A DNA stretch of 64,000 nucleotides, taken from Pseudooceanicola marinus (GTDB taxonomy: Bacteria > Pseudomonadota > Alphaproteobacteria > Rhodobacterales > Rhodobacteraceae). Below are positions 16,866-24,856 of this stretch, piece after piece. Numbering within the stretch: the stretch's first letter is position 1; the number at the start of each line of letters is the position of its first letter. The notes under the pieces are model-generated. The model ran no database searches, had not been told where the DNA came from, and saw only the letters and a program-made list of their open reading frames with translations. The stretch is taken from the NCBI RefSeq assembly GCF_002786295.1, contig NZ_PGTC01000022.1, positions 1 through 64,000 on the forward strand, written 5' to 3'. Made by a program: the position numbers and the translations under genes.

Positions 16866-17479
16866 CCAAGAGTTTGCGGGATCGGATCGACGGTCAGGCG
16901 CGCGAGATCAGGATGAGCCTCAAAGGCCCGGAACTGCGCGCGGCCGACGGTAGCGAGGGTGTGCGGGTCGAGGGCTATGCGGCCGTCTTCAACCAGATTG
17001 AGGACATGGCGGGCTATTTCGAGGAGCGCATCGCGCCGGGGGCTTTCTCGGCCGCGCTGTCGCGGGGCGATGACGTGCCCTTCCTGGTCAATCACCGGGG
17101 GCTGCCTCTGGCGCGCACGACCTCGGGCACTCTGGAATTGCGCGAGGATGAGCGCGGGCTTTGGATCGGCAGCGATCTGGACCCTGAGGATCCCGACGTG
17201 TGCCGGATCGTGCCGAAAATGCGTCGGGGCGATCTGTCGAAAATGTCCTTCGCCTTCCACGCCACGCGCACGACCTGGGATGAGACGCGCGACGTGGCGC
17301 TGCGCACGATCGAAGAGGTCGAATTGCTCGACGTGGCGATCGTGACAACCCCGGGCTACGCGGGCACCGAGATTGCTCTGCGGGGCCTCGATCTCGCCGG
17401 TCTCTCGGCCGGGCGCGAGGCGAGCCGGCGGGAGCATGTGGCGGCCATGCGCCGCCGGGGGCGCCTGTCCGGGCTCTGA
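16862..17479 (+). CDS. HK97-type prohead protease
   Basis: 205 residues. The U35 protease fold is indicated by VEGYAAVFNQIEDM, the catalytic His in LVNHRG and Ser in LSKMSFAF, followed by the EEVELLDVAIVTTPGY segment. It matures the prohead by cleaving the capsid N-terminal scaffold arm. The order portal-protease-capsid is the standard one. Length is usual for the family. Confidence 0.92.
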   Translation: MTKSLRDRIDGQAREIRMSLKGPELRAADGSEGVRVEGYAAVFNQIEDMAGYFEERIAPGAFSAALSRGDDVPFLVNHRGLPLARTTSGTLELREDERGLWIGSDLDPEDPDVCRIVPKMRRGDLSKMSFAFHATRTTWDETRDVALRTIEEVELLDVAIVTTPGYAGTEIALRGLDLAGLSAGREASRREHVAAMRRRGRLSGL

Positions 17480-17600
17480 TCCCAACTGATCGAAAGCGGG
17501 AACGGCGCGGGTGAAGATCCGCGCCGTTCTCTTTCGCACCCCTCTTCGTTCAATCCTGGCGCCCCTCGAGGGGAGGGCGCCCCCTATCGGAGGTTCTGCC

Positions 17601-18887
17601 ATGACGCAGAAAATCGCTGAGCTTCGCCAGAAGGCCATGAAGGTTCACGGTGAGGCCCAAGGCTATCTCGAGGAAGCCGACCGCGACGGCACGTCGCCCG
17701 AGCGCGCGGCCGAGCTGCGCAGCCAGTTCGATACCGCCATGGACGATTTCGACCGCTTCAAGGCGGAGGCGGATCGCCTCGAGCGTCTTGCGGAAACCGA
17801 GGAGGCCGCCGCCGAAATGCGCGAGCGCCTCGATCGCGGGGAACGTGAAAGCCGCCGTGCGACCGGCGCCGGCGAGCGTTTCGACCCGGGCGCCGACGGC
17901 CGCGATGAATATCGCGAGCATTTCCGCGCGGCGCTGGCCGCCGGCTTCGACCTGTCGGCCGTGGAGCCGGAGACGCGCGCCGCAATGCAGGCGCGTCAGG
18001 TGCGGGCCGAGAACCGCGCCGCAACGGGCGCCAGTGGTCCGGCCGGCGGCTATACCGTGCCCTCGACCGTGGCCGACTTCATCGTCAAGGCGCTGGCGAT
18101 CTGGGGGCCGATGACGGATGCGACCTGGGTGATGGACTACAACACGGCCTCGGGCGGCGCGGTGCTGATCCCCGGTGTGGATGATACCGGCAACCCCGCA
18201 GACGCCCATACCGAGGGCGACGCCGCCGGGACCGGCCCCGATGCGGTGCTGAGCAAAACCGACCTGTCGGCCTTCACGGTCACGTCCGCCTGGCTCCCCT
18301 GGTCCTTCGAGCTTGCGCAGGACTCGAGCTTTGCCTGGGAGCAGATCCTCGGCGAATTGATCGGCGAGCGCCTGGCCCGGCGCGCGAATGTCTGGCTGAC
18401 CACGGGCACCGGCAGCGGCCAGCCGCTGGGCCTGGTGACGGCCGCGCAGGTCGGTCTCACGACCGCTTCCTCTTCGGCGATCACGTCCGACAATATCCTC
18501 GAGATCGAGGCGGAGGTCGATCCCGCGTACCGTCGCGGCCCCAAGTGCGGCTACATGATGCACGACAAGACCCGCCTGGCGGTGCGCAAGCTGAAGAACG
18601 CCAACGGCGACTATATGTGGCGCGAGGGCGATCTGACCAAAGGCGTGCCGCCGACGCTGAACGGCTACACCGTCCGCCTGAATCAGGACATGGAGAAGAT
18701 CGGGGCCGGGAAGAAGGTCATGACCTTCGGGGATCATGGCAAGTACGTGTCGCGCCGGGTCGGTGCCCCCCTTCTGGGCATCGCGCGCGAAAAGTTCTTC
18801 CCCAACCTGGGCATTGCGGGGGTGCATCGCATCGACGGCGCGCTGTCGGACCTTCGCGCGGTGAAGTCGCTTCAGATGGCCGCCTGA
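17601..18887 (+). CDS. Major capsid protein, HK97 fold
   Basis: 428 residues; CGGAGG before the ATG at 17601. Residues 1-100 form a Glu/Arg-rich coiled coil (AEADRLERLAETEEAAAEMRE), the scaffold-like delta domain expected to be removed by the protease. The following region (PAGGYTVPSTVADFIVKAL ... ASGGAVLIPGVDD) matches the start of the mature HK97 fold, and the C-terminal part contains LGIAREKFFPNLGIAG. The cleavage site is probably around residue 110-140. Confidence 0.93.
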   Translation: MTQKIAELRQKAMKVHGEAQGYLEEADRDGTSPERAAELRSQFDTAMDDFDRFKAEADRLERLAETEEAAAEMRERLDRGERESRRATGAGERFDPGADGRDEYREHFRAALAAGFDLSAVEPETRAAMQARQVRAENRAATGASGPAGGYTVPSTVADFIVKALAIWGPMTDATWVMDYNTASGGAVLIPGVDDTGNPADAHTEGDAAGTGPDAVLSKTDLSAFTVTSAWLPWSFELAQDSSFAWEQILGELIGERLARRANVWLTTGTGSGQPLGLVTAAQVGLTTASSSAITSDNILEIEAEVDPAYRRGPKCGYMMHDKTRLAVRKLKNANGDYMWREGDLTKGVPPTLNGYTVRLNQDMEKIGAGKKVMTFGDHGKYVSRRVGAPLLGIAREKFFPNLGIAGVHRIDGALSDLRAVKSLQMAA

Positions 18888-18965
18888 TCCTCGGGATCCT
18901 GACAGGCAAGGAAGGGGCGGCGACGGCCGCCCTTTCCTCTGGCAACTGATCCCGGAGGGGTGCAG

Positions 18966-19334
18966 ATGAGCAAGAAAGATGTGTTCCCGGTCGTGTCTGC
19001 GGCGGGGGCAGGGTTCTCGATCGAGCCGGGCCGCGTGGTGTCGCTGGCGCCGGCGATCGCGGATGACCTGATCGAGGGCGGGCTGGCTGTGAAGGCTTCG
19101 CGCGGGATGACGATGGAAAAAGCGCAGCCGATTGCCGAGGCGGCCGCCGTTGCCCGGCGTGCAAAGCGTGCCGAGGTGGAGCTTCCGGCCGGCGACGATG
19201 GTGCGGGCGTTTCGGCCGGCGACGATGGCGCGGGCGGTTCGGCCAGCGATGATGGCGCGGGCGGTTCGGCCGGTGAAGATGGTGCAGGCGGCTCGGCCGG
19301 CGACGATGGTGCGGGCGGCTCGCCCGCCGCGTGA
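18966..19334 (+). CDS. Head-region protein with tandem Gly-Asp repeats
   Basis: 122 residues; GGAGGGG before the ATG at 18966. The first 65 residues (SKKDVFPVVSAAGAGFSIEP ... DDLIEGGLAVKASR) look like a small beta-rich domain similar to head accessory proteins that follow the capsid gene in HK97-like phages. The rest is five copies of a nine-residue acidic unit G-D-D-G-A-G-G-S-A. Position between capsid and head-tail connector suggests a capsid decoration or completion protein. The repeat would be a flexible, exposed tail. Confidence 0.6.
   Translation: MSKKDVFPVVSAAGAGFSIEPGRVVSLAPAIADDLIEGGLAVKASRGMTMEKAQPIAEAAAVARRAKRAEVELPAGDDGAGVSAGDDGAGGSASDDGAGGSAGEDGAGGSAGDDGAGGSPAA
19191..19325 (+). 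repeat. Five tandem copies of a 27-bp unit
   Basis: Exactly five units of 27 bp, starting at 19191, 19218, 19245, 19272 and 19299. Units are not identical: third-position changes predominate, and one unit begins AGC and one has GAA for GAC. The array stays in frame with the preceding domain, so length variation by slippage would keep the protein in frame. Confidence 0.95.
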
Positions 19335-19355
19335 TCCTGACAGGGAGGGCCTGAC

Positions 19356-19928
19356 ATGGCAATTCGACAAGTGCAGGCCCCGGCCGTGCCGGCGGTGAGC
19401 CTGGACGCCCTCAAGGCGCACCTGCGCGTGACCTCCACTGCCGAGGATGATTTCCTGCAAGGGATCCTCGCGGTCGCGGTGGAGGAGGTTGAGGCGCGCT
19501 CCGGGCTTGCCCTGGTCGCGCAAGAGATCCGGCAGGTGTGCCCCTATCCTGCCTCGCGCGAAATTCGGATCGAACGGGGGCCGCTCCTTGAGGTGGTCCG
19601 GTTGGTGGTGAAGCGTGCCGATGGTGAGCCGCTCGAGGTGGATCCCGCGACGATCGTGACCGTGGAGGCAAACTCGGGTGAGATCCTGATCCTGCCCGAG
19701 GCGGTGGGCGGAGCCTCGACGCGGGATGATGCGGTCGAAGTGATCTATCGGGCGGGCTACGGGGCGGGGCCTGAAAATGTGCCCCCGACACTGCGGCACG
19801 CGGTCCAGTTGATCGCGGCGCACCGCTATGAGGTCCGCGAGGACGTTGTGATCGGGACGATCGTTTCGCCGGTGCCCAATAGCGCCAAGGCGCTGATCGC
19901 CCTGCATCAACGGCGGTGGGTGACATGA
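19356..19928 (+). CDS. Head-tail connector protein, gp6-like
   Basis: 190 residues. The N-terminus (SLDALKAHLRVTSTAEDDFLQGILAVAVEEVEARSG) is the helical signature of the HK97 gp6 / phage connector family, and the C-terminus IPNSAKALIALHQRRW-like (PNSAKALIALHQRRWVT) is also typical. It joins the portal ring to the tail as a dodecamer. Its stop overlaps the next start as ATGA. Confidence 0.85.
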   Translation: MAIRQVQAPAVPAVSLDALKAHLRVTSTAEDDFLQGILAVAVEEVEARSGLALVAQEIRQVCPYPASREIRIERGPLLEVVRLVVKRADGEPLEVDPATIVTVEANSGEILILPEAVGGASTRDDAVEVIYRAGYGAGPENVPPTLRHAVQLIAAHRYEVREDVVIGTIVSPVPNSAKALIALHQRRWVT

Positions 19929-20251
19929 TCGGCGCCCTCGATCAGCGGATCCGGCTGGAACGGAAGGTCGAGCAGCCGGACGGCGCCGGCGGCCGGCGGG
20001 AAACCTGGTCTGCCTTCGCTGACGATCCTGAGCCTTGGGCGCGTGTTGCTCTCGACGGGTCCACCGAAAGAGAGGCGCGGGGTAGGAAGATCCTGGTTCA
20101 ATCCGCAGTCTTCACGCTGCGCGCCCGCTCTGATGTGCGCGGAGCCGATCGGATCGTCTGGGATGGGCGAGCCTGGGAAGTGGTCTCTATCGGCACGCCG
20201 GTAGCGCGCGCGCGATACATCAAGGTTTCTGCGGTGGCCGGGGAGGTTTGA
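19925..20251 (+). CDS. Phage head closure protein
   Basis: 108 residues, starting at the ATG overlapping the gp6-like stop. The pattern GALDQRIRLERKVEQPDGAGG, WARVALDGSTEREARG and RSDVRGADRIVWDGRAWEVVSI is characteristic of head-tail joining proteins of the SPP1 gp16 / HK97 gp7 type, which plug the connector after packaging. A small beta-barrel fold is expected. Confidence 0.85.
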   Translation: MIGALDQRIRLERKVEQPDGAGGRRETWSAFADDPEPWARVALDGSTEREARGRKILVQSAVFTLRARSDVRGADRIVWDGRAWEVVSIGTPVARARYIKVSAVAGEV

Positions 20252-20253
20252 CG

Positions 20254-20733
20254 ATGCTGAAACTCGAGATCCGCGGGACGGCTGAAATGCAGGCTGTTTT
20301 CGAGCAGATCGCCCCGCGCGAGGCTGAAAACCTGATGCGCGCCACGATCGGCGGCGTGGCGGGCGAGATCCGCAAGGATCTGAAAGAGACCCTTCCGAAG
20401 CGCCACGGCACTTTGCGCAAGAATATCAAGGTGAAGCGCCGGCGCGTTCGGTTCGGCTATGCTCGTGCGGACGTGGTTGTCGGCCCGGACGCCTTCTATT
20501 GGCGGTTCATCGAATACGGCACCCGGGCCTTCTACGGATCGGGGTTGCAGCGCCGGAAGGGCAAGAAGGGGATCCCTTGGAATGGAGGGGTTTCCGGTCG
20601 TGGCGTCTTCATGCGGGCGCTTCGGCGCCAAGAGCAGAAGTTGCCGGCGACCCTCGATCGGGTGTTCAAGGCAAAGCTGATCGCCGCCGCCAAGCGGGCG
20701 TTGAAGCGGCAGAGGAGGGCCAATGCCAAATGA
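20254..20733 (+). CDS. HK97 gp10-like tail completion protein
   Basis: 159 residues from the ATG at 20254. Helical start (GTAEMQAVFEQIAPREAENLMRATI) followed by KRHGTLRKNIKVKRRRVR and the FYWRFIEYGTRAFYG segment, which is the family hallmark. These proteins terminate the tail tube at the head end. Overlaps the next gene by 11 bases, keeping the morphogenesis genes contiguous. Confidence 0.85.
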   Translation: MLKLEIRGTAEMQAVFEQIAPREAENLMRATIGGVAGEIRKDLKETLPKRHGTLRKNIKVKRRRVRFGYARADVVVGPDAFYWRFIEYGTRAFYGSGLQRRKGKKGIPWNGGVSGRGVFMRALRRQEQKLPATLDRVFKAKLIAAAKRALKRQRRANAK

Positions 20734-21139
20734 CGCTGGCGAGTTTCAGCGCGCGCTCTTTACGCTGCTGTCTGCTGCCCCTGAAATGAACGGGATCCAG
20801 ATCGTCGATGAAATGCCGCAGGCGGAAGACGCCTCGGCGCTGGCCGGACTGCCCGCGATCGAGATCGGCGACATGGACATTCGCGATTGGTCGACCAGCG
20901 GGACCGAGGGCGACGACATAGCGTTTCGCCTGCACGTCTGGAACGTGCCCGGTTCGCTTTTCGATCTGCGCGCGATTCAGGGCGCATGTAAGGGCCTGCT
21001 TCACCGCCGGCAGGAAAATCTCACGCTCCCGCGCGGAAAGGTGGTCCTGCTGCATCGCCTCGCCTCAAGGGTGGTGGTCGATAAAGCGCATGGGGTCTGC
21101 GACTACCGTGCGCTTGTCTGCTACGGCGAGACGGGCTGA
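20723..21139 (+). CDS. Tail completion protein, DUF3168-like
   Basis: 138 residues; GAGGAGGG precedes the ATG. The layout (ALFTLLSAAPEMNGIQIVDEMPQ ... LPAIEIGDMDIRDWSTSGTEGDDI ... FRLHVWNVPGSLFDLRAIQGACK) fits the DUF3168 / tail terminator group, whose members form the ring at the head end of the tail. Occurs in the usual place between the gp10-like gene and the tail tube gene. Confidence 0.8.
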   Translation: MPNDAGEFQRALFTLLSAAPEMNGIQIVDEMPQAEDASALAGLPAIEIGDMDIRDWSTSGTEGDDIAFRLHVWNVPGSLFDLRAIQGACKGLLHRRQENLTLPRGKVVLLHRLASRVVVDKAHGVCDYRALVCYGETG

Positions 21140-21208
21140 CCGCCTCCCCGACACTTTCCAACTCAACCCAAGCCGCGAGCCCTGCTCGCGATCAAAGGAG
21201 GTTCGCTC

Positions 21209-21613
21209 ATGCCCGGTGCAAGCGAAGACGTTATCTTTAAGCTCGGCGGCACCACGTTCGCCGCGATGGAAGCGAAGAGCTTTAAGCGGTCGGCGACGGC
21301 GATCAGCTGGACCGACAGTTCCAGTAAGGGCCGGCAGACCTTCGTGCCCGGCAAGGTCTCCGCTGATGCGCTCGAGATCTCGGTCTCGGGCTTCCACAAG
21401 GACGATCATCGCCTGGCGGCGATCGGCGTCGGCCCGGCGGCGGATCTGTTCCTGGATGATGCTGCGCTCGAGTTTCCCGGGTGGGGGGTGATCTCCGGCA
21501 AGTTCTTCATGAACGATTATTCGGGGGATGCACCGCTCGGGGACGCTGTGAAGTTCTCGGCCACGCTGATGAGCGACGGCGATTGGACCTTCACCGCTGC
21601 CGGTGCAAGCTGA
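21209..21613 (+). CDS. Major tail tube protein
   Basis: 134 residues; AAAGGAGG precedes the ATG. Contains KSFKRSATAISWTDSSSKGRQTFVPGKVSADALEISVSG, a pattern of beta strands typical of siphophage and gene-transfer-agent tail tube proteins, and ends in GDWTFTAAGAS. Hexamers of it would stack into the tail tube around the tape measure protein. Its TGA overlaps the ATG of the chaperone gene (TGATG). Confidence 0.85.
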   Translation: MPGASEDVIFKLGGTTFAAMEAKSFKRSATAISWTDSSSKGRQTFVPGKVSADALEISVSGFHKDDHRLAAIGVGPAADLFLDDAALEFPGWGVISGKFFMNDYSGDAPLGDAVKFSATLMSDGDWTFTAAGAS

Positions 21614-21993
21614 TGGCGGCGCATGGTTTCCAGCCTGTCACGCTGCAATGGCGTGGGGAGACGATCACCATTCCGGCCCGTGGGATCCTTCCCCTGGTTG
21701 CCGAGATCGAAGAGATCTTGCAGCACGGCACCTCGGATGCGGCGATCGAGGTTCTGACCCGCCCGAGCGGCCCGGGCTTCGTCAAGATCTCGCAGTGCCT
21801 GGGTGCCGCGCTGCGGCACATGGGCAAGCGTGTGACCGACGAGGAGATCTATCTCTCGATCGACGGCGCGCTTGCGAAGGGTGATTTCGAGCAGGTCTCG
21901 GCTGCGCGTGCGCTGACGATCGAGCTTATCGGAATCGTCTCGCCTGCGCTTTCGCGCGAGTTCGAGGCGGAGGATGCCGGCGCGGAAAAGTAG
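21613..21993 (+). CDS. Tail assembly chaperone, gpG-like
   Basis: 126 residues in the zero frame, ending in a TAG at 21991-21993. It resembles gene-transfer-agent-type and lambda gpG-like chaperones in size and position (FVKISQCLGAALRHMGKRVTDEEIYLSIDGALA). A second open frame overlaps its 3' end in the -1 phase and runs to the tape measure start without a start codon. The sequence just before the stop is G-GAA-AAG (21984-21990), where a ribosome could slip back one base. This gives the lambda G/GT arrangement. Confidence 0.75.
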   Translation: MAAHGFQPVTLQWRGETITIPARGILPLVAEIEEILQHGTSDAAIEVLTRPSGPGFVKISQCLGAALRHMGKRVTDEEIYLSIDGALAKGDFEQVSAARALTIELIGIVSPALSREFEAEDAGAEK

Positions 21994-22223
21994 ATCGCGG
22001 GTCCGCTCGCTCGCTGGTCAAGACCCTTTTCTGCCTGGTTGTCGGGCAGGGGTGGGTCGGGCCGCTCGAGTGGCGACAACTGGCGCCGGGTGAGGTGTGG
22101 TGGCTGATCGACGCCAAGATGCCGCCCGAGACCCGAGCGGATCCCGCGCGCGATCGTCGCCTTCAAAACGTTCTGAAAAATGCGATCGCGGCCGAGGAGG
22201 CGGATCGCGCCCGGGAGGCGTGA
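21990..22223 (+). CDS. Tail chaperone T-part, read by apparent -1 frameshift
   Basis: 77 codons in the -1 frame relative to the chaperone, no stop until TGA 22221-22223, immediately before the tape measure ATG at 22224. The frame has been open since about 21884 but contains no ATG, GTG or TTG before the interior GTG at 22095, so independent initiation is unlikely. It encodes PLEWRQLAPGEVWWLIDAKM, similar in pattern to the chaperone motif of gene transfer agents (hydrophobic-FW-LTP-E). The slip site (21984-21990) is not the canonical heptamer. A CTG start at 22014 is an alternative. Confidence 0.6.
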   Translation, partial: VDRGSARSLVKTLFCLVVGQGWVGPLEWRQLAPGEVWWLIDAKMPPETRADPARDRRLQNVLKNAIAAEEADRAREA

Positions 22224-24014
22224 ATGAGTACGACCGTTGGTGACATTGCGATTTCGGTCGGGGCGGATATTTCGCCCCTGCGCCGTGGTCTCGCTTCGGG
22301 CTCGAAAGAGCTCGCGTCGTTTTCGCAGCGGGCAAGCGTCCACGGCCGCCGCCTGGTCCGCCTCGGGGGTATCATCTCGGCCACCATGACGGCAGCGGCA
22401 GGCGGTGCCGCCGCTGCGTCTCGTAGTGCGGCCGCAGCGGCGACCGAAGTTGTGCGCCTGGCGGAGGTCGCGGGCGCCAGCACGACCGAATTTCAGAGGT
22501 GGGCCGCTGCATCGGTGGCCTTTGGCATCGAGCAGGATAAGCTGTCCGACATTCTGAAGGATGTGAATGATCGCGTGGGCGACTTCATGTCCACGGGTGG
22601 CGGTCCGATGAAGGACTTTTTCGAGCAGATCGCGCCTTTGGTGGGCGTGACTGCGAAACAGTTTGAGGGTCTTTCCGGGCCGCAGGCGCTGCAACTTTAC
22701 GTCGATACGATCGAGCGGGCGGGCGCCAATCAACAGCAGATGACATTCTATCTTGAGGCCATGGCCTCGGATGTGACCGCTCTCCTCCCTCTGCTTCGGA
22801 ATGGCGGCGCCGAAATGCGCCGCCTCGGCGATGCGGCCGAGGAGTCGGGCCGTGTCATGAGTCGGACCACGCTGGACGCTGCTGTGCGGCTTGACCGTCG
22901 CTTCCGCGATATTTCCAGCACGATCCGCACCAGCCTGAACAGGTCGCTTCTCGAAAACTCGGAGAGCTTCGAGAAGGCGGCCGAGGTGATCGCCGAGGTC
23001 TTCGTGCCGGCGATCGGCAAGGCCCTGGGCAAGATCTCGGACCTGATCGTCAAGCTGGGCGAGGCGAAAGAGTTGGTCGATTTCATGCGGGATCCGACCA
23101 GCGGCGTGAACCCGGACGCATTCGCTCCGTCGGGCTTCGGCGAGGAGGGGGGCAGCGGGGATCCGGTTGCGGATTCGATGAACCGTTCGGCAGCGGATCC
23201 CGGGCTCAATGATCTCTATGGGATCCCTCTGGATCCGATCAAAGTATCGCCTGATGACAATGACCCTCCGGGTGTTCCGTCCCGACCCGCAGGGGTGGAT
23301 CCCTACGGCGGCGCTGGATCTGGCGCTGGCGCCGGTGGTGGCGGGGGCGTGTCTCGCGAGCAATTTGAAGCCCTGCGCCGTGCCCTGGCGACTGAGCGGG
23401 AGATCGTCGAAGAGGATCGCCTGCGGCGCCTTGAGGAGCTTGCGGCATACCGTGAAAAGGAAGTCGCGACCGAACAAGAGTACGCAGATACCAAACGGCG
23501 TATTCAGGAAGATTACGCCGAGGCTATGCGCGAGCTTGATGAGCGCGAGCGGGCGGCGAAACTGTCGGCGATGCAGGGCGTTTTCGGTGATCTCGCCTCG
23601 ATGATGTCATCCGAAAACAAAAAGCTCTTCAAGCTCGGCAAGATGGCGGCGATCGCCGAGGCATCTGTCGATGGTTACCGCGCGGCGGTCTCGGCCTGGA
23701 AGCACGGGATGAAGATCGGCGGGCCGCCGATGGCGGCAACGTTTGCAGCGGCCTCGGCTGTCAAGACTGGCGGCCTGATCGCATCCATTGCGTCCCAACA
23801 GATCGGCGGCAGTGGTGGGTCGGCTTCGGCGGGCGGGGGTTCCCCGGCCGGCGGTGGCGCTGGTGCGGTGGCGGAAACGCCCTCGCCCAATATGAACGTC
23901 TACCTGTCCGGCGGGTCCGGCGGCGGGTTCGGAGAGGATCAGCTAATGGGCCTCCTCGAAATGATCCGAGACAAAGGGGTCAAAGGCGCCAATCTCAACG
24001 TCTACAGGGTCTGA
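22224..24014 (+). CDS. Tape measure protein
   Basis: 596 residues. Begins with the conserved phage motif VGDIAISVGADISPLRRGLASG, followed by an Ala-rich hydrophobic stretch (ISATMTAAAGGAAAASRSAAA), long helices and a Gly-rich C-terminal tail. Fixed tail length is set by this protein inside the tube; 596 residues predicts a fairly short siphovirus tail. A coiled-coil zone (EREIVEEDRLRRLEELAAYREKE) lies near residue 390. No lytic enzyme domain is visible. Confidence 0.88.
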   Translation: MSTTVGDIAISVGADISPLRRGLASGSKELASFSQRASVHGRRLVRLGGIISATMTAAAGGAAAASRSAAAAATEVVRLAEVAGASTTEFQRWAAASVAFGIEQDKLSDILKDVNDRVGDFMSTGGGPMKDFFEQIAPLVGVTAKQFEGLSGPQALQLYVDTIERAGANQQQMTFYLEAMASDVTALLPLLRNGGAEMRRLGDAAEESGRVMSRTTLDAAVRLDRRFRDISSTIRTSLNRSLLENSESFEKAAEVIAEVFVPAIGKALGKISDLIVKLGEAKELVDFMRDPTSGVNPDAFAPSGFGEEGGSGDPVADSMNRSAADPGLNDLYGIPLDPIKVSPDDNDPPGVPSRPAGVDPYGGAGSGAGAGGGGGVSREQFEALRRALATEREIVEEDRLRRLEELAAYREKEVATEQEYADTKRRIQEDYAEAMRELDERERAAKLSAMQGVFGDLASMMSSENKKLFKLGKMAAIAEASVDGYRAAVSAWKHGMKIGGPPMAATFAAASAVKTGGLIASIASQQIGGSGGSASAGGGSPAGGGAGAVAETPSPNMNVYLSGGSGGGFGEDQLMGLLEMIRDKGVKGANLNVYRV

Positions 24015-24016
24015 CC

Positions 24017-24856
24017 ATGGGCTTTCATATCGGCGCCGGCGCAATGGCCGGCGATCTTTCCCGGGCGCTTTCGAGTGCCCGGATCCTTCCAGCGACCGCT
24101 TGCGCCGTACCGGTCGGGGTGTCCTGGTCGAATATGGCGATAGCGGGCGACGCCACATATCCTGAGGCGATCACCTCCGCATTCCTTCATGAGCGCGGCC
24201 GCGTGGTCAATCCCTCCGCCGTGGCGCGGGCGGATCTGTCTTTAGGGGCTGCCGTGACGATCGACGCCGTGACTGTGGCGGCTCATGATCTGGGCGTGAC
24301 CGGGGCCGAGATCTCGATCGAAGGCGAAGAGCCGGGCGGGGCGGTGATCGAAATCCTTGGTCGGCAGACGGTTGCGGACAATCGGCCTCTGTTGGTTTGC
24401 TTTCCGCCTCGCTCGCTGGTGTCGCTATCGCTTCTCATCCACGCAAGCGGCGGCGCTGCGGCCGCCTCTGCTGTCGGGTTCTTCGGTGGCGGCCGGGCCG
24501 TCGCCATGGACAGCCCAAGCCGATGGGCCGAGGGGCCGCCGGCTCCGGTGGTCGGCTTGCGCCGCGTGAGTACGATCACGTCGGCCCGGCGGGAGCCGCT
24601 CGGGATGGTCCTCGATCGTGCCGGCGGCTCTCGCTCCTTCTCCTGGCCGTGGCTGGCGGAGGAGTTCACGAGATCTGAAATGCCGGCTCTTCGGGATGCG
24701 CTCGCGCTCGGCTGGTTCGTGATCGCTGAACGGCCCGAGGATGCGCCGGGCGATACGTTCCTGGGTTGGGTCTTCGGCGACGTGGCCGAGCCGGCACCGA
24801 CCGGGCAGGCCGATCTGCATTCCTGGTCACTCAAGGCGGAGATCTACCTTGCCTGA
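24017..24856 (+). CDS. Distal tail protein-like
   Basis: 279 residues, ATG three bases after the tape measure stop. Contains beta-rich regions (RADLSLGAAVTIDAVTVAAHDLGVTGAEISIEG) and a late conserved stretch MVLDRAGGSRSFSWPWL, followed by GDTFLGWVFGDVAEPAP. Position right after the tape measure corresponds to the distal tail/adaptor protein that links the tube to the tip. Sequence similarity to a named family is not certain. Confidence 0.6.
   Translation: MGFHIGAGAMAGDLSRALSSARILPATACAVPVGVSWSNMAIAGDATYPEAITSAFLHERGRVVNPSAVARADLSLGAAVTIDAVTVAAHDLGVTGAEISIEGEEPGGAVIEILGRQTVADNRPLLVCFPPRSLVSLSLLIHASGGAAAASAVGFFGGGRAVAMDSPSRWAEGPPAPVVGLRRVSTITSARREPLGMVLDRAGGSRSFSWPWLAEEFTRSEMPALRDALALGWFVIAERPEDAPGDTFLGWVFGDVAEPAPTGQADLHSWSLKAEIYLA

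Noticed and set aside
17550-19910. 786-codon open frame on the minus strand across the capsid region
   Set aside because: It is the antisense shadow of GC-rich capsid, repeat-tail and connector genes that have ribosome sites and family motifs; its product is low-complexity Arg/His/Gly-rich sequence.
21849-23477. 542-codon minus-strand frame over the tape measure gene
   Set aside because: Antisense of a gene with the conserved tape measure start motif; no supporting start site.
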